Origin: an uncultured Alphaproteobacteria bacterium
GTDB taxonomy: Bacteria > Pseudomonadota > Alphaproteobacteria > CAAHEQ01 > UBA3637
NCBI GenBank assembly: GCA_934203105.1
Contig: CAKPYQ010000004.1
Coordinates: forward strand, 11,620 to 75,619
Direction of reading: 5' to 3'
DNA: 64,000 nt
The notes below the pieces were generated by a model. The model was not told the DNA's origin and made no database searches. It saw only the letters and a list, made by a program, of their open reading frames with translations. Shown here one piece after another: positions 52,727 through 59,307 of the stretch. Every line of letters starts with the position of its first letter. Within the stretch, counting starts at the first letter, position 1. Both the position numbers and the translations under genes were made by a program.

Positions 52727-53588
52727 TTACTTCCTTTCTGATAATGATGTGAGGAAACCATTGTTCTTGAAATTGAACTTGTTTTTCTATCTCAGCATCA
52801 GAAAGATTCATTCCTTTTGGAACAACAATCAATTTGTCATCATCGTCATCTGTTCTGTGAATAATTGCAATACATTCTCCTGTGAATTTTTCTTGAGGTT
52901 CTTGAACACCTAAAACATAGGCATCTAATTCTTCGCCATCCCCAGAAATTGTATCTGGGATGTATCCATAATTTACAGGGTACATAAAACCATGTTTAGG
53001 GTGTTTAGAGCCCATAGGTCTATCCATTATAACAGATACTGCTCGCCCCAGATAATCCCTATTTGAACCATTTTGTTTTTGAGTAGTTTTGTTCACAAAC
53101 TCCTTAATCTCTTTGGCGGTTTCTTCTGGTGTTTGATTGTCGTTATTGATAATAAAATCGGAATATGGACGATTCTGATACCCTTCCGCATACATTTGTC
53201 GAATGCGATTTCTTTCCCAATCGTCCAACTCACGCGTGCCACGATTTTTTAAACATTCATCTAAACTGGGTGCAAGGGTAATGTTCAAAAACTTGGTCTC
53301 ATTATCCGCCAAGGCGTTCCAATCTTGATAAGTATTATCGGCAATCGGATAAGCAAAAATAACTGTTTCATACTCACGCAATTCTTTAAGCGTTTGCAAT
53401 TTCTGATTCAATCGTTTATGACGTTCCCGCCAACCTTGTTGCAGGGATAATCCCAGTTTTTTCTGTTCCGCATCACTCATTAATTCATCCACTTCAATAA
53501 AAGTGGCTTTCGGTAATAAGTTCACCAAAATCTTAGAAACCGTCGTTTTTCCGGAATTCATTGGCCCGTTGATGTTGAGTATTAGCAT
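52704..53588 (-). CDS. Fusion of a P-loop kinase and an inorganic-pyrophosphatase-like domain
   Basis: 294 residues. Residues 1-166 are a kinase: NINGPMNSGKTTVSKILVN (Walker A), FIEVDELMSD, FAYPIADNTY, CLKNRGTRELDDWERN. Residues about 176-290 resemble a family I pyrophosphatase: GRAVSVIMDRPMGSKHPKHG, YPVNYGYIPD and GDGEELDAYVLG (Asp-rich site), with a final VQFQEQWF. The kinase half is nearly the same as that of gene 55173, which carries an ASCH domain instead. The pair looks like domain swapping on a conserved kinase. A likely theme is handling a nucleotide-like substrate plus pyrophosphate removal. Confidence 0.85.
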   Translation of the reverse strand: MLILNINGPMNSGKTTVSKILVNLLPKATFIEVDELMSDAEQKKLGLSLQQGWRERHKRLNQKLQTLKELREYETVIFAYPIADNTYQDWNALADNETKFLNITLAPSLDECLKNRGTRELDDWERNRIRQMYAEGYQNRPYSDFIINNDNQTPEETAKEIKEFVNKTTQKQNGSNRDYLGRAVSVIMDRPMGSKHPKHGFMYPVNYGYIPDTISGDGEELDAYVLGVQEPQEKFTGECIAIIHRTDDDDDKLIVVPKGMNLSDAEIEKQVQFQEQWFPHIIIRKEVNDANKNS

Positions 53589-53604
53589 AAGAACCTTTAA
53601 AATT

Positions 53605-54144
53605 TCATAAATCTGTTTTTAGTTTTGAAAAAACTAATACATCATGATAATCTCCCAAAAGATATTCTAGTCCACGTAAATTAGCATCTTGATAAAAATT
53701 CAATCTTTGAGGAACTCGTACAGAAGATATATTATCAGCATTACACCATATTTCGAAACGATGATATCCTTCAGAAAAAACTGCTTTTTCTAACAATTTA
53801 ATCGCCTTAGAAACAAAACCCTTTCCAGTTTCTGTCTTATTTAACCAGTAACAACCTTCCGCAACATGACCATCATCTTTTATTTTGATACCAACCCTAC
53901 CAACGATATAGCCTTTCAAGTTAAAAATGAAATAAAAGAACATGGTTCCAGCATTCCATTTTTGTTGAAAACCTTCTATTTCTGCAACTGCTTTTTCCAT
54001 TGTTGATATTCCAGAAGTGTGAGGTAGAAATTTAAATTCTTCTTGATTTTCTGAAACAATTTTAGAAAATTCTTCAGCTTTTGAAATATCTGTAGCTGCT
54101 TTTAATGTAAAATCACTATGTTCAATAATTGTTGGAAAAGACAT
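53605..54144 (-). CDS. GNAT acetyltransferase, RimJ/RimL type
   Basis: 179 residues: HSDFTLKAATDISKAEEFSK at the start, VGRVGIKIKDDGHVAEGCYW, TGKGFVSKAIKLLEKAVFSE (acetyl-CoA loop) and WCNADNISSVRVPQRLNFY near the end. The order and the NADNxxSxRV ending are RimL-like. Target unknown. It sits 16 bases before the kinase-pyrophosphatase gene on the same strand. Confidence 0.85.
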   Translation of the reverse strand: MSFPTIIEHSDFTLKAATDISKAEEFSKIVSENQEEFKFLPHTSGISTMEKAVAEIEGFQQKWNAGTMFFYFIFNLKGYIVGRVGIKIKDDGHVAEGCYWLNKTETGKGFVSKAIKLLEKAVFSEGYHRFEIWCNADNISSVRVPQRLNFYQDANLRGLEYLLGDYHDVLVFSKLKTDL

Positions 54145-54231
54145 TTTATTCTCCTTTATAAAAAATGAGAATTTTTGCTTAGATTTAGTAATTATACAAA
54201 ATTACATTTAATAATGCAATTAAAATCTTCA

Positions 54232-54426
54232 TTAAATTCCCCAAATTTCATCATAAACAAGGTTGTTTCTGTCTATTTGACGGATCGTTTCGGGGGTGTC
54301 ATGCTCATAATCCGCATAAATCGGCTCGTAAATCAGGCAAAAATCACCGTTTATATTTGTCGTGCAACCGGCGGATACGGTCAATATCGACAACATTATC
54401 ACGTACAGTTTTAGCTTTTTGAACAT
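54232..54426 (-). CDS. Rz1-like lipoprotein (o-spanin), phage remnant
   Basis: 64 residues. Hydrophobic start with lipobox (YVIMLSILTVSAGC), then TTNINGDFCLIYEPIYADYE and RQIDRNNLVYDEIWGI. The N-IN-G-D-F-C-L-x-Y-E-P-I-Y pattern is common in phage outer-membrane spanins. It overlaps the inner-membrane spanin gene out of frame by 83 bases. A second, truncated copy lies on the plus strand at 54938-55105. Confidence 0.8.
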   Translation of the reverse strand: MFKKLKLYVIMLSILTVSAGCTTNINGDFCLIYEPIYADYEHDTPETIRQIDRNNLVYDEIWGI

Positions 54427-54565
54427 TTTCCAAGGTTCCTTTCATTGTTTTGACTTGTTCTTTATGTTTTCCTTTTTGGTAGCCGAGCAGATATAAAATT
54501 GCCAAACCACCGCCAATAATCCAATATTTTGCTTTATTCCAAGCTGTCGTTATGAGTGTTAACAT
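54344..54565 (-). CDS. Rz-like inner-membrane spanin (i-spanin), phage remnant
   Basis: 73 residues: one N-terminal membrane segment (YWIIGGGLAILYLLGYQKGK), then a coiled helix (HKEQVKTMKGTLENVQKAKT) and RIRRLHDKYKR. Size and layout are those of an i-spanin. It overlaps the holin gene end by 32 bases and the o-spanin start by 83. These three form a compact lysis cassette without other phage genes. Confidence 0.78.
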   Translation of the reverse strand: MLTLITTAWNKAKYWIIGGGLAILYLLGYQKGKHKEQVKTMKGTLENVQKAKTVRDNVVDIDRIRRLHDKYKR

Positions 54566-54746
54566 TATTTTTTCCTTTCTTTAACCCAATATCTCGTACT
54601 TCGCTTACGCCAAGCACAATACCTAGTCCCATTAGCAGATATTCCCAATCCACGTTTGGGACACTAAAAAACGGGACAACCACACAATTATGGAATATCC
54701 CGTAGCATAAAATCCAACCAATCGTTGGTATCCATTTCCGTTTCAT
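54534..54746 (-). CDS. Small holin-like membrane protein, phage remnant
   Basis: 70 residues from ATG 54746; a longer start at 54830 is unlikely, since it runs through the GNAT fragment. Two hydrophobic segments (IPTIGWILCYGIFHNCVVVP and YLLMGLGIVLGVSEVRDIGL) and a basic end. The GLGIVLGVSEVRDIG-like segment is typical of phage holins. It starts in an ATGA overlap with the end of the GNAT fragment. Confidence 0.7.
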   Translation of the reverse strand: MKRKWIPTIGWILCYGIFHNCVVVPFFSVPNVDWEYLLMGLGIVLGVSEVRDIGLKKGKNNVNTHNDSLE

Positions 54747-54961
54747 AGAAGTGCAATTCCTTTCTGAATGGTTTCGGCCAGCAATAAGGTGCCGTAGCCT
54801 TTTCCTCTGAAAGCGGGACTGATTGCGCAACCAATATGCCCGCCGCGTTTTAATAGGGTGTTGTCAGAATAGGTCCTGATTTTGGAAAGACCAACAGGTC
54901 TCCCATCAATAAAAAATATGTAAATTGTGTGGCTTAAATAGCCTGGCTGATTCTGAATGTG
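54743..54961 (-). pseudogene. C-terminal fragment of a GNAT acetyltransferase
   Basis: On the minus strand an open stretch ends at TGA 54743-54745 and encodes IFFIDGRPVGLSKIRTYSDN, then GGHIGCAISPAFRGKGYGTL and LLAETIQKGIALL. The acetyl-CoA loop R-G-K-G-Y-G is intact, but the N-terminal half is missing; the frame is closed by TAA at 54962-54964 where the o-spanin copy begins. No start codon is visible. It is a broken gene at a rearrangement point. Confidence 0.75.
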
Positions 54962-55105
54962 TTAAGCGGTTGCACAACAAATATAAACGGTGATTTTTGC
55001 CTTTTATATGAACCGGTGTATGCAGATTACGAGCACAACACCTCCGAAACTGTCCGTCAAATTGATAGAAACAATGTGGTGTATGACGATTTATGTACAA
55101 ATTAA
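54938..55105 (+). pseudogene. Truncated second copy of the o-spanin gene, inverted
   Basis: The plus strand reads AWLILNVLSGCTTNINGDFC, then LLYEPVYADYEHNTSETVRQ and IDRNNVVYDDLCTN before TAA at 55103-55105. This matches the minus-strand o-spanin over the whole mature part with only scattered changes. The frame is closed by TAA at 54935-54937, so the start is missing. Together with the kinase gene that follows, it mirrors the arrangement on the other arm. Confidence 0.8.
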
Positions 55106-55172
55106 AAGATTTTGTTTGCATTCTCTGGTATAATTTGATACTATACTAGATAGTAAAATTGAAAGGGGCGTT

Positions 55173-56054
55173 ATGTTAATACTGAATATCAATGGGCCAA
55201 TAAATTCTGGTAAATCAACCGTTTCTAAAATTTTGGTGAATATGCTCCCCAACGCCACTTTTATTGAAGTGGACGAATTGATGAGTGATGAAGAGCAGGA
55301 AAAACTGGGGTTGACCTTGCAACAAGGTTGGCGGGAACGTCATAAACGATTAAATCAGAAACTAAAAGCTCTTAAAAAATCGCATGAGTATGAAACGGTT
55401 ATTTTTGCTTATCCGATTGCTGATAACACCTATCAGGATTGGAAAGCTCTGGAGGATAATGAAACAAAGTTTTTGAACATTACCCTTGCACCCAGTTTAG
55501 AGGAATGTTTAAAAAATCGTGGTACGCGTGAGCTGGATGATTGGGAGAAAAATCGCATTCGGCAAATGTATGAAGAGGGGTATCAAAACCGCCCATATTC
55601 CGACTTTATTATCAATAATGACCATCAAACGCCACATGAAACAGCCGAAGTTATTAAAGGTTTTGTAGAACACGCTTTATCGCCTAAACAACAATGGTTG
55701 CATTTAGTAGAAAGGCGTTGGCCAGCCCTATTGAATGGAGAAAAAACTTCCACTTTTCGTTTGAATGAAGGCTTTGTTCATCGGGGATTTTTGGTCTACA
55801 AAGATTGCCCAAAAGAACAATGGGCAGAGGTGGTTTATGTGACGCGGGTTTATTATGTACCTTTGAAGCAAGCCATAGAAATTGATGGGTATGATGATCA
55901 TACACCGGATATGGAAACAGCCCTTAAACAAATGAAAGTGCATTATCCCGATATTACATTTGATACTCCGATTTTATTTGTTCAGCATTTAGGCGTTCCC
56001 GAAACAAAGGCAAAATACCCGGAAGAAGTCAAAAAGATATTGAGAGCAATTTAA
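55173..56054 (+). CDS. Fusion of a P-loop kinase and an ASCH domain
   Basis: 293 residues. Residues 1-166 repeat the kinase of gene 52704 with about 20-25 changes: NINGPINSGKSTVSKILVN (Walker A), FIEVDELMSD and RGTRELDDWEKN. Residues about 172-290 are an ASCH-type domain: QQWLHLVERRWPALLNGEKT, STFRLNEGFVHRGFLVYKDC and the strand ILFVQHLGV. ASCH domains bind RNA or nucleotides. The same kinase thus occurs with two different partners in inverted copies. GAAAGGGG precedes the ATG; a TATAAT at 55129-55134 may belong to its promoter. Confidence 0.85.
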   Translation: MLILNINGPINSGKSTVSKILVNMLPNATFIEVDELMSDEEQEKLGLTLQQGWRERHKRLNQKLKALKKSHEYETVIFAYPIADNTYQDWKALEDNETKFLNITLAPSLEECLKNRGTRELDDWEKNRIRQMYEEGYQNRPYSDFIINNDHQTPHETAEVIKGFVEHALSPKQQWLHLVERRWPALLNGEKTSTFRLNEGFVHRGFLVYKDCPKEQWAEVVYVTRVYYVPLKQAIEIDGYDDHTPDMETALKQMKVHYPDITFDTPILFVQHLGVPETKAKYPEEVKKILRAI

Positions 56055-56187
56055 GAGTACATAAAAAATGAGGATAATTAATTTTTTTATAAGTCCACAA
56101 TAAAAAATGTTCAATTACCCCATTATCACATTCAGTAAGGCCTATTTCTTTGTATGTTTTATTCTTCTTCAAGTATAGCCTCTATAA

Positions 56188-57117
56188 TTATGCCAAATTA
56201 TTTTTGTACATTTCATAAAAGAGCCTATCACTTCCGTGTCCATGATCAGGAATCAGATAGAATTTTGCTTCAGGTAAAGATTTGTGTAATTCATAGGCTT
56301 GATATGGCGGACAACAGAAATCTAAGCGATTTTGATAAATTTCTGTAGGGATATTTTTTATATTTTTAGCATTGAGTAATAATTGATTTTCCTTCAAGAA
56401 GTAATTATTGCATTTATAATGCATAAAAATTTGGAACTTCAAAATATCTTTATTGGATGTTTCGCCTTTTGAAAAATCCACCGTCAAAGAGGCATCACAT
56501 GCTGTTTTTTCAAGTTTTTTATAGTACTGGACCGCCTTTTCTTGATCAGATCGTTTATTTGAAGCTAACAATTCGTTATAATATTTATCCAAATCCTTTC
56601 CATTTGCAGCTTTCTTAACGGTTTCGACAGCATCTGGGTAAAAATATGAAGCAACCGGCGTCATATTTTCTATATCTTTTTTTCGACCTAAAAATATAGA
56701 ATTTACAATTATCTTTTTGACTTTTAAAGGATATGTTTCCGCAAATAGCAACGCTAATGTTGAGCCCCAAGAACCTCCGGTGCAAACTATTTTTTCAGAA
56801 ATATTTAAATGTTCCAGAAGCCTTACAGCGTCATTGATTGTATTTTGTGAAGTATTTTTATAGAGTGGCTTATCGAATTTAGATTTGCCACATCCACGTT
56901 GATCAAACATGATAACTCGTTGTTTTTTTAGATTAAATGTGCAAGCAAAGAATGAATAGCATTGACTTCCGGGGCCACCATGAAACACTATGACCGGTTC
57001 TCCTTTTGGATTGCCGACTTCTTGGTAAAAAATTTGATGTCCATCCTGTGTGGGTAAATAGCCTGTTGCATATGGTTTTATAAAACGATTCCGAAGTTTA
57101 AATGTGAAGATTGACAT
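56188..57117 (-). CDS. Alpha/beta hydrolase, proline iminopeptidase-like
   Basis: 309 residues. Oxyanion loop VFHGGPGS (44-51), DQRGCGKS (72-79), nucleophile elbow GGSWGS with S116 (114-119), and the Asp/His pair in NRLDFCCPP (about 272) and PDHGHGSD (about 295). The GGSWGS form and the DQRGxGxS segment are those of S33-family prolyl iminopeptidases, which remove N-terminal proline. The family also includes antibiotic and amide hydrolases. It stands alone between two gaps. Confidence 0.85.
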   Translation of the reverse strand: MSIFTFKLRNRFIKPYATGYLPTQDGHQIFYQEVGNPKGEPVIVFHGGPGSQCYSFFACTFNLKKQRVIMFDQRGCGKSKFDKPLYKNTSQNTINDAVRLLEHLNISEKIVCTGGSWGSTLALLFAETYPLKVKKIIVNSIFLGRKKDIENMTPVASYFYPDAVETVKKAANGKDLDKYYNELLASNKRSDQEKAVQYYKKLEKTACDASLTVDFSKGETSNKDILKFQIFMHYKCNNYFLKENQLLLNAKNIKNIPTEIYQNRLDFCCPPYQAYELHKSLPEAKFYLIPDHGHGSDRLFYEMYKNNLA

Positions 57118-57555
57118 GCTTCCTCCTTTGTATTACTGTCTTAAGAATACTTTTTTTTGTCCTTTATTGTCAAGAGCTTTAACTGAAACTATTAAAAAGT
57201 TGATTTTTTTTTAATTGTCTGTTACTCTTCATCTAAGATTGATTAAATCAAAAAAAAGAAAAATGAAAGTGCAAAAAAAATTATTTATTGTGGCATACGG
57301 AAAATAATGCTATATTTGACAGAGATGTTTTTCAAGAAGATATTTTATACGATTATACTCCAAAAAGTTTTATTATAGATCAAAAAAATCTAAAAGCTGA
57401 AATTTATTACAAGTTTTTCTTTTGAAAACTGAAATTTTTCTTGAGAAAAAAGATAAGTTAGAATGAAAAAAGACAAAGAAACCATCAACTCTATTTTTCT
57501 TGATATTTACAAATACTTGTGTTAATATTTAAGGCATAATTTGTGAGGAAAGAAA
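57118..57555. other. 438-base AT-rich gap
   Basis: No gene seen. Long A/T runs dominate. TTGATA (57500-57505) followed 16 bases later by TTAATA (57522-57527) may be a promoter for the kinase at 57556. Nothing else stands out. Confidence 0.5.
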
Positions 57556-58059
57556 ATGCCTAAAATCTATATTACGGGAGCATGTGGTTGTGGAAAGTCA
57601 ACATTTGCTAAAAAGTTAGCAAAAAAGTTGGGAATTCCTCACCTTGATTTGGACGATATTTCGTGGGAAAAGAGCCCTAATAGAAAAAACTTTATGATCA
57701 AAAGAAATGATAAAGAAAAACAGCAATACATTCACTCTTTCCTTTCAATGTACTCAGATTGGATTGTTGAAGGTTCTCAAAACAAAGATTGGTTACTTCC
57801 TTTCGTTGACTCTTGTACTCAAGTAATAGTGATTTACGTACATCCAGTTATTAGAGATATAAGGATTATAAAGCGATCTATAAAAAGAAAACTCGGGATT
57901 GAAAAAAGTAATCATAAAGAAAATTTTTTAGGAATATGTCGTTTATTGCGATATAATCACAAGTACAATAAAGATATTTTGCCAAAAATTTTAGAAAAAT
58001 TTACTTCAAGAAATAAATCCATTCATAGTGTGTCAAGAAAAAAACACCTTTCCGGATAG
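57556..58059 (+). CDS. Small P-loop kinase, paralogue of gene 51606
   Basis: 167 residues. Walker A is ITGACGCGKSTFAKKL (about 6-21), LDLDDISW (about 31), DWIVEGSQNKDW (about 71) and RDIRIIKRSIKRKLGIEKSN near the end. It follows the pattern of the kinase at 51606 residue by residue in these motifs, so both come from one family. The substrate is unknown. GTGAGGAAAG precedes the ATG. Confidence 0.85.
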   Translation: MPKIYITGACGCGKSTFAKKLAKKLGIPHLDLDDISWEKSPNRKNFMIKRNDKEKQQYIHSFLSMYSDWIVEGSQNKDWLLPFVDSCTQVIVIYVHPVIRDIRIIKRSIKRKLGIEKSNHKENFLGICRLLRYNHKYNKDILPKILEKFTSRNKSIHSVSRKKHLSG

Positions 58060-58213
58060 CATCCTTACTTGATTTGTTTTTTTATCTAGATTCATTATTT
58101 TGTATAGAAAGCATATTTTTTTTACAGAAGTTGACCAGATTAACATTTGTTACCACCGGTACTTTATTATATTTTATTAAATAATCCAACGGTATTAAAA
58201 AAAGGAGAATAAA

Positions 58214-58696
58214 ATGTTTAAAAATGATATTTCAGAAAAAATTTTAAATAATATTGAAAAAGATTTATTAAAGGATTCTATTGAAAAGGTTGTAGTTGGA
58301 GCCGTTATTTTTCTTTCACAAAAAACTCCTTTGCTTTTAAGGCGAACAGCATCCGATTTTTTGGGTGGGCTTGTAGAGCTACCAAGTGGAACAGTTGACA
58401 AAGGCGAAACGCTTATTGAAGCTTTGGTGAGAGAAGTTAAAGAAGAAACAGGTTTGTCTATTTCATCTGTCGATTCATATATTGGATGTTTTGATTATCT
58501 TTCAGGTTCTGGCAAAAAAACGCGTCAACTCAGTTTTGTGGTAAAGACTTTTGATACGAATGTTACCTTATCTTCAGAGCATGACGCTTTTTATACATTT
58601 TCTACTTCAACTCGAGAGTTTAAAAAATTAAAGATATCGGATCAAACAAAAAATATAATCCAAACGGCTTGTAAAAAATCACATTCTTGTAATTAG
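58214..58696 (+). CDS. Nudix hydrolase
   Basis: 160 residues. The Nudix box is SGTVDKGETLIEALVREVKE (about 56-75) followed by ETGLSI, with an upstream VVGAVIFLSQKTPLLLRRTA strand. It is more divergent than the pair at 51 kb. It has AAAGGAG before the ATG and lies just before an ASCH-domain gene. Confidence 0.9.
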   Translation: MFKNDISEKILNNIEKDLLKDSIEKVVVGAVIFLSQKTPLLLRRTASDFLGGLVELPSGTVDKGETLIEALVREVKEETGLSISSVDSYIGCFDYLSGSGKKTRQLSFVVKTFDTNVTLSSEHDAFYTFSTSTREFKKLKISDQTKNIIQTACKKSHSCN

Positions 58697-58753
58697 GGGT
58701 GTAGAAATGAGCGTCTTTTAAAAGTTAAAGACTGTTGCAATAAAGGAGTTATT

Positions 58754-59167
58754 ATGAGTGAAGATAAACCTCAACATTTAGCAATCTTGGTTCAACCTTT
58801 TTTAGATTTAATTTTAAAAGGCGAAAAAACCATAGAAACCAGGTTTACGAAAGTAAAATGTCCTCCATTTCAGAAAGTCAAAGAAGGAGATATTATTTTA
58901 TTAAAAAAATCCGGAGGTTTAGTTGTAGGAGAGATAACTGCCGGGAAAGTAGAATATTTTTCTGATTTATCCCCCGAAAAAATGGAAGAATTAAAGAAAT
59001 ATAGTTCTGAAATTTGCGCTGATTATGATCCTTATTTTTGGGAAAAAAGAAAAGATTCACGTTATATTAGTTTTATACATATTGCCAGAGTAAAGAAATA
59101 TGAAACACCATATCCGTTTTTCAAAAACGATCGAAGAGCTTGGCTTATCTTAGATTCTATGAAATAA
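58754..59167 (+). CDS. ASCH domain protein
   Basis: 137 residues. LAILVQPFLDLILKGEKTIE, TRFTKVKCPPF and GDIILLKKSGGLVVGEI are the family's conserved strand-turn elements (G-x-K-T-I-E-x-R), and AWLIL ends the last strand. Free ASCH proteins bind RNA or nucleotides, and some hydrolyse modified nucleosides. It follows the Nudix gene by 57 bases with AAAGGAG. The fused ASCH domain of gene 55173 is a distant relative. Confidence 0.88.
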   Translation: MSEDKPQHLAILVQPFLDLILKGEKTIETRFTKVKCPPFQKVKEGDIILLKKSGGLVVGEITAGKVEYFSDLSPEKMEELKKYSSEICADYDPYFWEKRKDSRYISFIHIARVKKYETPYPFFKNDRRAWLILDSMK

Positions 59168-59254
59168 AATAGATTTTAATTGCCTGTTCAAAACCTCAAA
59201 AAGAAAAAATTTGTTCATGGTATATCTTTGAAGTAAAGCACTTTTAAAGAATGC

Positions 59255-59283
59255 TTGCATTTTTGGGGAAAATATGGTATAAT
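59255..59283 (+). promoter_or_regulatory. Promoter for the PcfJ-like gene
   Basis: TTGCAT (59255-59260), 17 bases, TATAAT (59278-59283), 24 bases before the start codon at 59308. Confidence 0.8.
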
Positions 59284-59307
59284 ATACACCTGTTAAATGG
59301 AGGAAAA

